DNA of 64,000 bases from Astrothelium macrocarpum (Eukaryota > Ascomycota > Dothideomycetes > Trypetheliales > Trypetheliaceae). Position numbers and translations under genes: made by a program. A model generated the notes under the pieces. It made no database searches, was not told where the DNA came from, and saw only the letters and a program-made list of their open reading frames with translations. The DNA lies in NCBI GenBank assembly GCA_021030915.1, contig JAGEMR010000003.1, positions 582,016-646,015 of the forward strand, read 5' to 3'. Shown in pieces: positions 1 through 12,466 of this stretch (position 1 is the stretch's first letter; every line of letters starts with the position of its first letter).

Positions 1-587
1 CCCGAATGCGTCGACGATTGAACTACTCCTGAGGCAGCTGGCCGAGGTGATTGACGCAAGGGAGCTGATTCTTTATGAAAGAACAACGTGCTTGATGGTG
101 ACTCATGTGACGAGAGGTGTGGAAGATCACAATCCGTTCACAGATAGATTTGAAAGGGTGTCGAGTATTTTGAAGACGCACAAGCAGAGCATGGCGTGAG
201 TAAATTCGGTCTTGACATCCCACCAGTTCTGGTCTAACTAATCTTACCAGAAAACACGCTGGGATGCCGGCAACGTCCGCAAACTTTGCAGAAATGCACG
301 TTAAGACGGGTCGCTTCATGTTCTTCATCACGCGACTGACGGAGAATACAAATCTAGCAGCTGTCATTCCTCCATCAGAACAAACATTCAATGCTGCGAG
401 ACTCAACATCTTACTCGCAAGGCACAAATTTACCGAGCTTGATATCGCAAGCAAGCCCAGAATGGATGTGAGCCAAGCAATGGCTCGAGCAGCAGGGACA
501 GGATGGGAGATGAGTGTTGGCAAAAGCCATGGGGAAAGAAGCACAAATAGTGGACAAGCTGACGATGCTGGAGAGGGCAGAGCTTAA
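1..587 (+). CDS. gtr1: Rag-family GTPase Gtr1 (RagA/B type), 3' part only
   Basis: Partial gene: the 5' part with the GTPase motifs lies outside the window. Exons are 1-195 and 251-587; codons run from base 2. The intron 196-250 has donor GTGAGT, a CTAAC branch site and acceptor CCAG, and keeps frame. The 176 visible residues match the C-terminal roadblock-type dimerisation half of RagA/Gtr1: ILYERTTCLMVTH, then DRFERVSSILKTHK, then NFAEMHVKTGRF and a final helix LNILLARHKF. In the family this half pairs with Gtr2/RagC and sits in the EGO/Ragulator complex at the vacuole, where the heterodimer signals amino acids to TORC1. The last ~40 residues are polar and look disordered. It is convergent with sdh3, with 266 bp between stop codons. 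The identity rests on recalled family pattern; the Gtr1 rather than Gtr2 assignment is likely. Confidence 0.82.
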
Positions 588-853
588 AGTCAAGTATTCG
601 TCGGAAGCTCGAGCAAACCCGGACCTTGCAAGCTGTTCATCTTATTATACCCTTCACATACCCGCTCATGCCGGCTTGCATTGCATTTTACATGAGAGAA
701 ACGAATCACCTTCTTACTTTGAACTATCCCGTTCACAGGCAATCGTGAATCCATGCTATACACAATATTCATTTGTAGTAATCCTCTACACGAATTCTTC
801 CCACTTTCTTGCTATTCCCATTCCCTTCTCGCCCCATCTCATCACTCCTCCCC

Positions 854-1576
854 TCAAATCAACGCCAACCCCAACGCACCAACCACACTCAACCCGACCA
901 CCGCCCACCCCGTCCGCGCCACCTGCGCATTCTCAATGCCCCTGCCCAAATCCCACATCAGATGCCGCACGCCATTAATCGAATGAAACGCAAACGGCCA
1001 CGCGACGGCCATCTTCGCCACCAGCTTCGCGGCCAGCGGCCACGCGGCGAAGCCCGCGGCGAGCGTCGCGCTCTCCAGGTGCCACCCGACCAGCGGCGCG
1101 ACGAGGTACGCCGCGCCGAACACGTACAGCCCGCCCGACAGCACCGCGCCCGTGACGCGGTTCAGGATCGACGGGATCCAGGTGATTTGGGGGCGGTAGA
1201 TGGACAGGTGCGGGGAGACGGGGCGGTGCAGGCGTTGGCGCTCGAGGATGCTGGCGGGTTCGTGGGTGGTGCTTGTTCTGGGAGGTGGTGGGTTAGGTGG
1301 GCGGGTGGATTGGGAGGGGTGGAAGGATTGGATTGAGGGGGGGTGGTTTCTGGTGGAGGCGGGTGAAAGTGGGTTTATTGTTCTGCTTACCGCTTCTGGA
1401 GAAAGAGGTTGTGTGAAGAGATTGCTGCTGGCCGGATGAGCTGGGAGAGTATGGAAGTTTTGGCGGGTTGGAGGGCCACTGCAATTGCGATTAGTTCTTA
1501 ATAGACAAAGCAGGCGAATTGGGTGGTTGAGCATACGCCGCCGTATGGATTGGTGCATTGATCTTTGGGCCAACAT
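854..1576 (-). CDS. sdh3: Succinate dehydrogenase cytochrome b560 subunit (SdhC/Sdh3)
   Basis: Membrane-anchor subunit of mitochondrial complex II, holding heme b and the ubiquinone site. Exons on the minus strand are 1537-1576, 1391-1478 and 854-1277, giving 183 aa. Both introns (1479-1536 with donor GTATGC; 1278-1390 with donor GTAAGC) are needed to give the usual N-terminus MLAQRSMHQSIRRLALQ. Reading straight through instead gives a proline-rich nonsense insert. Residues 1-45 look like a mitochondrial presequence. The core starts at RPVSPHLSIYRPQ, the conserved ubiquinone-site segment targeted by SDHI fungicides, followed by NRVTGAVLSGG. The segment FHSINGVRHLMWD carries the expected heme-ligand histidine. 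Three hydrophobic spans fit the family. Exon 3 is much richer in G+C than the flanking DNA. Confidence 0.93.
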   Translation of the reverse strand: MLAQRSMHQSIRRRMLNHPIRLLCLLRTNRNCSGPPTRQNFHTLPAHPASSNLFTQPLSPEAVSRTINPLSPASTRNHPPSIQSFHPSQSTRPPNPPPPRTSTTHEPASILERQRLHRPVSPHLSIYRPQITWIPSILNRVTGAVLSGGLYVFGAAYLVAPLVGWHLESATLAAGFAAWPLAAKLVAKMAVAWPFAFHSINGVRHLMWDLGRGIENAQVARTGWAVVGLSVVGALGLALI

Positions 1577-4500
1577 CTTGAGGAGATTCTTCACAGGGCT
1601 GCTATGGAAGCTGGTTGATGTCTTGCGATGATATGTCAAGGTGAGGTGATGTAGGGATCAAGGAAACCTCGGATGCGGATGAACCAATCACAGCAGCTGC
1701 ATTTTAATGCAGACGAAATGTACGATTCTTCCCATGAACGTTCATCTAGGTCACTCTACAAGTAAATAAAAGCAAAAAGACATGCATGCTCTCTCGATGT
1801 GATGGAATTTACTGATTGGGAAGATTGGATAAAATCTCCAGTGCTTGCGGCATTTGGTAGGCCGACACAAAAGCTTGCATCGTGCCAAGATTTTTGTCAG
1901 ACGTCAGCAATATCAACATCGCGCACGTCGGCCTCTTTCATGATTTTCCCTCTTCACATACGGGACTATCACAGCGCCATTCGATCTTTGGACATGAGAA
2001 TGGCGGTTTTCGTGGCGGCATCTTGTCGACTATTCATGATCCCAAGATCAAAGACCCGTCGTTAATCGCGCATCTCGTCTAATCCTGTGATTCGATGCGT
2101 TTCATATCAGGGCGACACACCACCACTATTCTTTGCTGCAAGAAGGAAGCTTGGGCCCGGCCCGGCCGTAGCATATTTACCTTATACTTGGTCGCCATTC
2201 GTCGCGGCTTTTCTTCCCAATTCCCGGAAACAAAGGTCATTCGTTGATATCCCCATATCAAGCGAGTTTTTACTTTTTGAATAGGGAATCAACTGCCGCG
2301 ATTCCGGAAATGCCATTTTCGCTTTCCAATGCTTCAAAAACGTCAACATTACAGAATAGGATGTAGGTGATGCAGCTCGCTCGAATTGGCCTTGGGCTTG
2401 TTCGCCGAGGTGCATGGTAAGCCTCTGATGCTTCAAAATACGCTTCTGTTTTTCTACTACCACCATGCTCCGCACCCATTGATTGGCGCGTCATCGTCTT
2501 TCCAGACTCCAGCTGTTGACCTCCTTCGCTTAAAGAGAGACAAGAGGAGCTCCGACGACGGCTTGACAAATGAGGAATCGGAACCGGGGGTAATCGCAAG
2601 CTTCTGTATGGTGTGCGCTGCTTTTAGAGGTATTGAGAGTAACCCTGGTAACTAGAGGATCATTGGTAAGAAGCCATTTTGGATTTCCTTTTTTTTTTCT
2701 CAAGGATGGCAACAAATGTTGCTATGTGAATCTGATGGTGCAGGAAAGTTGTGGGCGACAGCCAATTGTACATGGCTTGTTTTACTGGCGTCATGCATGA
2801 TCCCTCAAAGGTCGGCCTAAATGACTTTCAAGGAAATGCTCATGAGTGTGGATGTTCTTGACTATATCTGAATTGCATTGATTCAGGCCTTCATGCAGAT
2901 TTTGACTCTTCACCTGCCTATTGCATTGCGGAAATTTCCAAGTCGTGTGGGGCTCCAATGGTCAGCTCAAAGTTACCGCCTGAGCAACCTGATTTCGAGT
3001 CATGCTTGAAGTTAATGTGGCATTGGCAAGAGTTTTAGAGTGTGCATACGAGGGGTCGCCTCTCCTTTTTTCCGCAAGACCTTCGTAGTCATTGTGCGTC
3101 TGGCGATCAGCCTATGCATTAGCTTAGCGAGACTTTCCATACCCTCCAAAAGATGTGCCCTAGTAATTGCGGCGATCGCTGCAGGGAGCCAGAGCGTATC
3201 AGAGTACTAAATTTGACGAAATCGACCAGTTGGGAAAGATATAGGTTCTGGATTTTCATATTCAGCTGTGGATCCAGATCCTTTGACGCAGGCGGCGGCG
3301 GGCCGGCTTTCGTATTCCTGCCCATCAGCTTGTCCGCATGCTTCAAGAGCACATAATTCTCCACCATGTTGCCAAAAGCCAGGGCCAAATCACAGATCGA
3401 GTACAGCAGTGACAGGATTTCCAATTGTGGATTGCTATTCGCTCGGAACAGTTCGGTCCCTATGACAATCACTGCTACATTCAGTCTAAGGTCGGAAATC
3501 GGACGATGATAGGTAGGAGAGGCTAACCAGAAGCGAACCCAATGACTTGCAGAAAGGGCATATTCAATTTTTGCGCAGAGTGTCAATTTTCGTCCTCTTC
3601 GCGTTTGTACTGCGATGGTAGCGCTCACCATGGGCTCCGATGCATGTCGGCGCCGTAAGGAACTGAAGCCTCTCAACTATTATAGAGAGCCCAAAGGCTG
3701 TGGCGTTTTTGTGGAATCCCTGCAGCAGAGGTACGGCCATCTCCTTTCGGTAAGTTTTCACGACTATGAGGCGCAAATGGAATCGAGACAGGAGCTGGGA
3801 GGAATTTTCACCTCAAGGATGCAAGGAGACCGAAACACCCGAAAGCCTCACTCCAGCAGCTTTCAGGGGTGAGGGAAGCATGTCTGTTGCATCGGCCAGA
3901 TAGTTGATCTTGATCTTTGATCCCGCTTTTGCAGCGTCGAGGTGCAGCAGGATAAGCACTTGGCACGTTACGGGGGGCTCTTGTGACTAAACCTGCCAGG
4001 TGCTAACCACACTTGCTGATTGATGATCTCGGGACCCAGATATTAAAGATTCCGCAAGTGTCCCTTGATAGCGCCCTGAGTCGTGCGAAACCGGTACGTG
4101 ACATTTTCTGAGTAAGACTGGCTAGGTTGGAATGGGATGAAAGAGAGTGGATGTGAAACTTTTGTCATTAAACCGCTAATTAACGCTAATTACGAGTCGG
4201 TCTTGACCTGCAGGCCGTTTGCTACGGTATCGCTTGCAGCAAAGTAGCTCAGGAAATGACATCCGAGCAAATCGTAGGGCACAGTGGCTACGTACCGCCT
4301 AAGTGGCCACGAGGGTGGCAGGCATGCCTGCGTATTCATGCGGCAAATCGGTTAAGCATATGCATCCGTTGATGTACACGCCACCAATGCCTGGTACACT
4401 TGTAACTTCAGCAGCCCCATTATTCGGACGGAGCCAGTCGAACACATCGAGACAAGACTCCACCACATTCAGCGCTCTTGCGGGGAACCACCAACGCGGT

Positions 4501-6815
4501 AAATAGCGCTGAAAGACATGGGCAGTGATTGACACCTAACCGACTTGAGCGGAGGTGAAGTTGTCGACGGATCGTAGGGCTGTGAGATCTGAGGATCCCA
4601 ATCCGAATCCAAATCCCAGCGACGCTATGTTCCGTCATGGCGCCATGAGTCGCAACAATTCAACGAAACCATGCCGCTTCGTCAGATCCATGATCCGCCT
4701 GCTAACCCCTCGATGGCCCATTCGACTTGTAGGCTTTTGGTCGATCAAGTCAAGAGCGGAGAATACTTTTGCAGCTTCCGCTGCGCCAGTGCAGATGTCG
4801 ACAGGGGAATTGGTCAAGGTTGACGAAGAGGAGAATAGGAGTGAACCTTTAATATCCATGTCAAAAAGAGGCTGCATGGCGTCAATAGGAGGCTGCTAGT
4901 TGGCGACAGCGGGTCACACCTGCTGGCTCGTTCGGGGCTATCTCCAAGACGTCGAATTGCACGGGCCAGAGCGAGAACCAAGATGACGCTTCGTTGCTCG
5001 CAGAAAGAACCCTACACGGTTCTGAATGAATTATTGTAGGACAAGGGGCCATGTATCTGCATCCAGCCGTCTCTCACAAACCAAAACACAAACCGATCAG
5101 GCGCTCGAGGCTTGGCATCTTACATTTTGAGCTCTGCTGTATTGTCTAAACATCGAACCCTTAGTGACGACACGCTATTGACTACCGGCGAGGCGTGCTC
5201 ACAATGCATATGACGTAGCTCCTCCGCAATCATGGAGCCGAAACCGCACAAGCTTCGACCTTAGATTAGCAAGCCACACCGAGTGGCAGTTGGCCAGGTC
5301 CATGGAATGCGGCTCACTGGGCGATGCCTCCATCAGGTTCCATGAAAATGCCACGGATGTTTCTGGCACGGGCTCAACAGAGTCAGACACATTTCTCCAA
5401 CGGTCGTGGGTTACTCACATGAACGCTGATCTCCGTCTTTATGAGAAAAAACCCGGGCCAAGGATGGTTTAGAATGTCTTACGCTCACCAGGTTCTATTG
5501 CCAAACACAGTACTCCACCTGCGAGCAAGCATTGCTAATGCACCACGCGTCCCACTAGACTAGGTTGTTGGGTCCCAATAAGCCATTGTAAGGCCAACAG
5601 CTGTACGAGCTGCTAAGCGGCTGCGATAAAGGCATAGAACCCGAGCGGCTGTGGCAGAGCTGAGACACTTTCCCTGGCCCGATAGACTTGTTAGGCGGTG
5701 CGTTCCGAGGAAGGAAAGCTGGGTCCCAGGTACCAGTCACCCAGTCTTCCTGTACCCCTACACCCTAAATGGAGGTCTGGGGAAGAAGCGGGAAATCTGC
5801 TAGGATGTGTACGCTGATTACATTGGCTGCGGCACAGATGAAAGCGGAAGAGGGACGAGGGGCTCAATCTTTGATCAGATCGTCGCTTTTGATTGCTTGG
5901 CCATCATCGTCCGCAAGCAAATGAAGTGCTTCCATGAGCTTCGCCGCTTTGCCCTATGGCTTTCTGTGGCCCTTTTACCAGCTCATTATAAGGCAGCCGC
6001 GGGAAGACCCACGGCAATGGTTCAACCCTGTATTCAAACACCATAGGTCCAAGCTTCATTCTTCTTTTCCAATTTGTCTATCATTGTTGAGGCCCAACTT
6101 TCATCATCTTGTCTACCTGAGCCTCCTCACAAGCCACTCAGAACTCACAGTGATCCCAACATGCTCTTCTAATGCGGCTGCACCACATACATTGCAAGCT
6201 AGAAACCCTGGTAAGTGCATTGCAACAAATGATTGAATAATCAAAATAGTAGGCTCTCTGCTTATCCACAGTGTTCTTTCAGCGGCCTCGTCCACGTTAC
6301 CGGCGTGGCCTTCCCTAATACCTCGTCAACGTAAATCGACCTTGCAATTTTTCTCTATTTTATTTAAAACATACCTCAATTATTGATTCATTAACTTCTG
6401 GTCTCCAAAATATCATCCTAGCCGTTTTCTATCTTTCTTTTCCAATTTCAAAATCGTAAAAGCGCCAAAGTGGTATCGTCCAAGGAGGCTGAGACATTAC
6501 TATCCAAGCAAAGTCATTGGGAAAAAATTGCTAAACCGAGTAAGCAGTGGCTTGACACCGGTGCGAGCTTTCAGCGATTATCAGTCGTCGGCAGCATTGC
6601 GCCGCTTCGACATATTTTCTGACATGCTTCCGCCCTGCACGGCTTCTCTAGCCAGGTTTGCAGCAGCCTTGCCGCCTTTTTTTTTTGAAAATGCTAACAT
6701 CATACAACAGGAGACCAAGGCTATTCAACTGCCATACTACAAGACCATAATTTGATGGTTTTCAAGTCTTGGTTCTGAGAGTAGTTCTTTGGTACTATCA
6801 AAGGGCTACAACGCA
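1577..6815. other. Long non-coding or gene-poor stretch
   Basis: About 5.2 kb of ordinary base composition with no ORF that I can tie to a protein family. Most open stretches are below 100 codons and overlap on both strands. The only one that reads somewhat like protein is the minus-strand ORF at 3119-3634, listed separately. The final ~1 kb (about 5.8-6.8 kb) has pyrimidine-rich runs and probably holds the promoter and 5' leader of the Zn2Cys6 gene at 6816. No tRNA, inverted-repeat element or tandem array was recognised by eye. Confidence 0.5.
3119..3634 (-). pseudogene. Possible gene remnant, unidentified
   Basis: A minus-strand ORF reads from an ATG near 3634 to a stop at 3119. The longer frame begins at a non-ATG codon at 3676. 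The middle part (LEILSLLYSICDLALAF, then NMVENYVLLKHADKLM) is helical and protein-like, and the tail LYLSQLVDFVKFSTLI also looks helical. This vaguely recalls the C-terminal tails of fungal Zn2Cys6 regulators, but I see no zinc cluster and no diagnostic motif. A 42-bp stretch inside it (donor GTTAGC, acceptor CTTAG) could be an intron. It may be a decayed gene tail or a chance ORF. Confidence 0.22.
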
Positions 6816-7790
6816 ATGATGAGAGGCTCAATCAATGAGAGATTCGCGAATAGAGAACGCTACCCATCGAGATCTGATCAACAATATGCTGGCTCTAATA
6901 TGCCTCGTGTGAATTCCAATATGACTGGATCCTACGACCGTCCCAGACCAATGGAACCTGAGCCCTCTCATACACCTTGGGACAGATCGCAACAAGTTAC
7001 ATATCCAACAACGGCTCCTATTCCAGGTCAACTTATGACGCCCTGGCCAGATAATAATGCTCAGCAAATGCCGCGTCTTCCAGGAGTCCGAGATTTGGAT
7101 TTGTTCAATCCTGGAAACCAGATGGATCCATCGTCTCAGCAAAGTTTACAATACTCGACTTACCCTCCATCGTTTTCGTACACCAATCCCGGACCCAGCA
7201 GGAGTGGAACGGATATGGCAGCTCCTAGATATACGGGAGGAAAAATCAAAATATTTCCGTCAAAAGAATCTTCACCCACATCTTCATATTTTGAGAACCA
7301 ACAAGCTTTCACGCAGCCTCCGCAGCATTTTACTTCTCAAGAGTACAGACCAACCGAGTCAGGTTCAGCCTATCCGGATCAGCGTGGAGCTAGACCAGCA
7401 GCAAGACCCGTGGGAACTGAATTTGAACAGCGCGGTAGCACTGAGACAGTGCCAGTCAACACCAATCGCCCACGTTGTCTTGGCGAGCGTGACATTCCAG
7501 GAGAAGGGAGATGTTGGATTTACGACGATGGCACTTATTGCCCAGCCGTTGTTGACGGTGAACCAGTCAACCCACAATGGGGAGTCACCAAAGCCGGCAA
7601 AGCCAGAAAACGGTTGGCTCAAGCATGCTTGACTTGCCGTGAGAAGAAGATCAGGTGTGAACCAGGTTCTCCCAAATGCATGCAGTGTGAAAGGACAGGA
7701 AGGACTTGCAAACGGTAAGTCTGGTTTTCTTGTTGATCTAAAACATTTGACGAACGCTCAGATAGGCCAAGCGATTCAAGAGCTAGATAG
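6816..7790 (+). CDS. Zn2Cys6 DNA-binding protein with the zinc cluster at the C-terminus
   Basis: The first ATG of the frame is at 6816; upstream codons in this frame start at a TTG. The first ~210 residues are low in complexity and rich in Ser, Pro, Gln, Arg and Tyr. A conserved block follows: GERDIPGEGRCWIYDDGTYC, then DGEPVNPQWGVTKAGKARKR. It leads directly into a canonical binuclear zinc cluster with spacing C-x2-C-x6-C-x6-C-x2-C-x6-C (CLTCREKKIRC ... CMQCERTGRTC). The protein stops almost at once. Unspliced, a TAA at 7716 gives 300 aa. With an intron 7715-7765 (GTAAGT ... TAG), eight codons follow and end at 7790 (307 aa). Most fungal Zn2Cys6 regulators have the cluster near the N-terminus and a long regulatory region after it, so this is a naturally short form or a truncation. 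It has a long non-coding region on both sides. Confidence 0.75.
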
Positions 7791-9964
7791 TGTTGATGCA
7801 CTATGGAAAGCATGTACCATGTTACATACACCGCTCCATCCCGCGGTAATCTGCCCTCTACCAATCCTGTCTTGCCATGTGCTGGCCCTACACCAGCAGT
7901 TCCACCAGCAGTTCCACCTCTTTCAGAAGCCTTTGTAATTAAGCTTGCAAGCGTCTTGGCGGTGTGGGATGTAATGAGCTGACGCACGATCTAGAAGATG
8001 ATAGGATAGGCAAAGATAAGAGCCTTTGATGAAGCGTGGATCTTTATGGTAGGGTCTGATGAGGTACGGACCGTATGATGAACCTGATCTGTTTTTCACA
8101 CACAGTAATAGGTCGCCTGTTTTAATTTGAAGCCAGCACGGACTTTGGAGACGCTAAATCAAAAACCTCTTGGATTGGACAGCAACACTTGTGACGTTGG
8201 ACCGAAATTCGCAGTATCTTTTCCGAGAGTTCGTGGCGGCCGCGTGGATTCCATTGATTTTCGGATATTTGACCGTGTTCCGTTTCATAGATGGATTACA
8301 TCAGAGAACATAGATTTTGCGACGAACTTGTGCTCTAATACATGGTTCTTACCGCTTCTCCTGTGTTGCGCCAAAATCGTCCATCGTTACACATCGCGTG
8401 AGCATTTTGGCCCTCTCAATTGGTTGAACGCTCGACAATTGCGGTTTTGAGTGCATACAAACACGGCAAAATGCTTGCGCAAGCCGCATTATCTCGCTAA
8501 GACAAATTTCAACCAGCCAATCACGGCAGTGGTGTATTGAGGGGGCATCGCCCGTGAAGTACATATGACAGAAGATGACATACATATAATCAATGAGACT
8601 AGCATGTCAAGTCTCCGGGCAGGCGTTGCAGATGGTAGAATCTTGGAGAACTAATCGTGCGTCAGCTTACGATGCATAGGTCAGACGACCTCTACCTTCT
8701 CTATAGAACCACGCTAACCTCAGTCTAGTAATTCTTGAGCCTCTGTTGTGACCTCACTTTAATCGTGCAATCCGAAAACTTCCTTGGGAAGTCATATTGC
8801 CCTGATGCACTTTACGACATCAACTGTGTACCGACAATACCCTTGCGCGATGGTGGCGTCGTCAACAGAATTGCACTCCAGCTCGCAAAATGCTTGGCGG
8901 GTCCGACGACAACGCACAGATTGTGACCACGGACAGTCACGTATGAAGATACAAGTTGTCTGAACCATAGCTGCTAAGGCTTACGTCCCAAAAAACATGG
9001 ACATGGCATAGGCTGACCGGCTGAGGATTTGGTCCTCGGCTCTTCGATACAACATCTTGAACATACCAAACGACAACGAGGCTGGATTCGCAGCTTTCTA
9101 TCTCGGATTACGCACCATGAATTTGGCAGACGTCTCCGAGGCTATTTGACACGCTCGATGCGACCGGCCTGCATCACGTCAACATTCCGAACTATCAGAA
9201 TCAACAGTTGCGCCTGGATTGCGTCATGGGCAATTATCGATATGATTTTGAATCTTATTCGGGCCGAACATGCCATTTTAGACTCTTCCCTTCTTACAAA
9301 CCCCTTCGTCATCGCCCTAAAACTCCTCTTCACCGGTGATCTGTGGAAGCATCGCTTATCTCGGCTTGTCTTACTGCAGCGCGTCGCCTTGATGGGCTAA
9401 TCAATTGTTTGATCAGCGCACGTTATCAACAACGTCTTATACAATCATATGTCGAAGAGCTTGCCTGGATGATAGATGGCGGGGAAAAGACATGTCACAT
9501 CTCACACGGGAGGTACTGGGTTATTGATGAATCATCGAAGCGCATGCAATCATGGAGCGGAATTTCATCAATGGCTCCAATGAGACACTGTGTCCTGGAG
9601 CGCTATGAAAGGACAAAGACTGATCTTGCAATGTCTGCAAACCCTTTCTGATGATCGAATACAAGATATCTAAGAAAAGAGAACGGCACTATGACGGGAA
9701 CATCAATCGTACATCTTTGGTGAGTACATTGGATTTTATCCAAAGCATTCGAGAGTTTTAGTTTGCCTTTAGTCGCAAAACAAAAGCTGTTGAAATCATT
9801 TCATTATTTACGGCTACTAGCAGTCTTGATGAATTCCCTCTAGTCCTGCCTTGACCAAATTCCATCTTTACGTTGCGTTAATGTGAGCATGATACTAAAA
9901 CCCCGACAGTATTCGTACAATCGCCTAAAATTACGCAATGACATTGCATATTCTCGCACCACCC
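7791..9964. other. Non-coding stretch between the Zn2Cys6 gene and cdc23
   Basis: About 2.2 kb. Several short ORFs (around 8.1-8.6 kb and 9.0-9.65 kb) overlap in different frames, and none reads like a known family. The part next to cdc23 is its 3' flank. I see no RNA gene or repeat here. Confidence 0.45.
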
Positions 9965-12086
9965 CTACGCTACCATCTCTCTTCCAAACTTATGGTCGAT
10001 ATCAGCACCATCACCTCCATCCTCCTTGTTCTTTTCATTTCGAGCCCTGATATCCCTCACCAATGCCTTTGCATCCTCAACTTCAACCCCATCCTCACAC
10101 AGCTCCGTCGCCAGCCTCATCGCCCTCACAAACCCACCCCGCGCAAACTCCCACCTCGCCAACCACATCCTCGCCCGACTCGTCGTCGCCGTAACACCCA
10201 CCCCCTGCCCCACCGACGAATCCTCCCCCTCCCCCTCCTCTGGCCCATACTCCTGCGCCAGCGTCAACTCCATCCACGCCGCGGCCTCCTCGCGTTCCTT
10301 CATCCGCTCATACAGCAGCGCAATCTGATACAGCGTCTCCGGATCCATGGGCACGCGCGGCGTCTGCTGGCCCAGCAGCTCGCTGCCGAACGGCCCGCCG
10401 GGGCTGCCCCCCGCGTCGGAGTAGCTGGCGACGACGAGGGCGCGCTTGTAGGCGCGCACGGCGTGGGGCAAGCGGGCGACGCGCGCGAAGCACGCGCCGA
10501 CCGCGTGCCACATCTTGGGGTCGTGGGCGCGCAGCGCGCACGCCTTCTGGTAGTACCACAGCGCGTAGGCGTACATCTCCAGCAGCTCGTACGTCTGGCC
10601 CAGCCCGTACCACGCGCGGTAGTCGCGCCGGTTCACGTCGACCGCGCGCCGGTACGACTCGATGGCCGCGTGCGTGTTCTTCATCTCCGTGTACTCGTGG
10701 CCCATGAGCGTCCAGGCCGACAGGAAGCTGCGGTCGAGCGTCAGCGCGCGCCGGAAGTACATGACGGCTTTTTCGTGCTCGGATTTGAGCGAGTAGTAGT
10801 TGCCGACGACGCAGCATGTTTCGGGCCGGAATTTGTCGGTGCGCGAGGCGAGTTGGGCGAGGAAGGCGAGTTTGGGTGAGGCGTTCATGACGAAGAGGAT
10901 GTTGGAGTAGTGGTCGAGGGAGTCGATGCGGTGTGGGTCGGTGGTGAGGAGGTCGGAGAAGATGGTTTCGGCTTTGCCAAAGTCTGGGAGGTGGTTAGTT
11001 GGGCAGGTACTCTTGATTTAGATGTGGAGGATGTGAGAAGGTTTGTGTACCTTTGACATGGTACCAAAGAAGGGCACGTTGTGTTTTGAGAAAGGCGTTG
11101 CGAGGAAAATAGTTTTGAATTTGATCGAGCTCTTGGTGTATTTGGTCATTTGCGACGTATAGTTCTTGACATGTGAAGATGTGGAAGATGTACGTCATGA
11201 GATTCTTTGGCAACTCTTTGGCAATGCGAGCAAGTTCTTCGGCAGATTCGATGAGACTGGAAAGTTCTTGCCATGCTCCCCAATTGTAGGCGTAGCGGTT
11301 TATGCTCCTGATTAACCATGTCTTTGCGTCATCTTCATTCTTGCCTTTGGCCAAGACCATTCCATACAAGTACTCAAGCCATCCTTGACTGTCAGTAGAA
11401 TCTCGATTTTTTGAAAACCAGTCTTCAAGCATTTGACTTATCCCAATCAGCTCTTTGTTGACAGCAACACCACCATCGTGTGGTCCAAGAATCATCTCGC
11501 TCTCCTCATCTTTGAGCTTTTCGCCGGCCATGTACTTGGCGTAGAGCGCAAGAAAGAGCGACTTTTGGCTCAAAGCATGCTTGCCTGTAGCAGTCTTGAC
11601 AGTCTCTCCCTGAGACTTTCCTTTGCGTAATGTTCGGGTCCTGGTTGGTGAAGTGGATGAAGTTGATGCAGTAGGAATGACATTTGGAAGGAAGACGGCT
11701 GCGCACCGTTCAAACTCTTTGCAATTAAAATAGGATTGGGCAAGAAGGAATTCATGTCTTTCTCGGGCCTCAAGATGGGCTTCTCGGCGACTCAGATTGG
11801 ATACGGAAGCAGTCTTGTTGCTTTGCGACGATTGAAGATTGGTATCGTCAGACATGAATGAATCATTATCCACATCTTGTTCATCTTTGCTAGAATCTGG
11901 AAAGGAGTTGAGAAGCTCGGCTGCCCTTTGGATTTGAGCAAAGTCAGGATTGGGCGTGTTATGGAAAAGGAGCGAAGCCTACCATTTTGCGGATTGGTAC
12001 AAACAACGCTCAGTGCAAGCAATGACTGCTTCTTGAAGCTGGGCCTGCAGCTCTAGCACCGCATCTGGTGATAGTGATTGTGCCAT
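9965..12086 (-). CDS. cdc23: Anaphase-promoting complex subunit 8 (Cdc23)
   Basis: TPR scaffold subunit of the APC/C, the nuclear ubiquitin ligase for cyclins and securin. Exons are 11983-12086, 11051-11925 and 9965-10983 (665 aa). Introns 11926-11982 (donor GTAGGC) and 10984-11050 (donor GTACAC) each restore frame. The N-terminus is MAQSLSPDAVLELQAQLQEA. Residues ~60-290 carry the APC8 N-terminal region, including an acidic and Ser-rich linker (DSFMSDDTN). From DSLDHYSNILFVMN on, the C-terminal half is a run of TPR repeats, for example CCVVGNYYSLKSEHEKAVMY, then AWTLMGHEYTEMKNTHAAIE, then AWYGLGQTYELL. Length and domain order fit the family (yeast Cdc23 is a little shorter). Exon 3 is strongly G+C rich while exon 2 is not. 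It diverges from erg20 across a 380-bp gap. Confidence 0.92.
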
Positions 12087-12466
12087 GGCTCCAATGTACC
12101 AAGCAATCGGGACTCAGCCGTGTTGAAACGACCCATCTGGGTTCCCAGTTACATGGAAGAGGGCAAGATGTGCATGGCTGACTGACTCGCAGCTTGTCAA
12201 ATCAATTGCAGCAGTGCACGCCCACGATACCACTCTGTCGACAGAGTTGTCGCGTCCTGCCCGACGCGTTCGGGCGAACCGAATCTGGCGAATCCGCCCG
12301 GCGCGGCGTTTACTGAGTTAAGACACTGAACCCTGGATTTTCGGCCCTTCAGGTCATTTAAAAGTAGAGCAACTCGTCTCACTGTTTTCACCGACCGTCA
12401 GCTTCAATTCTTGTGCCAGATCAGACAAGTCATTCGCATTTGTTGGTCTTCATCGCTGCCGTCAAT
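12087..12466. promoter_or_regulatory. Divergent cdc23/erg20 promoter with an ACGCGT box
   Basis: 380 bp separate the two start codons, so both promoters must lie here or overlap. The middle (about 12236-12316) is rich in CpG. It contains ACGCGT at 12264-12269, the MCB core bound by MBF-type cell-cycle factors in yeasts. That would suit cdc23, but a single hexamer can occur by chance. A second ATG in frame with erg20 lies at 12413 and could make a longer N-terminus. Confidence 0.45.

Noticed and set aside
854..1639. Sdh3 read as one continuous 261-codon ORF
   Set aside because: The middle is proline-rich intron sequence; two introns with good signals give the standard N-terminus and length.
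9938..10879. 313-codon plus-strand ORF opposite cdc23
   Set aside because: Arg/Pro/His-rich shadow of the G+C-rich TPR exon; the minus strand has clear APC8 repeats.
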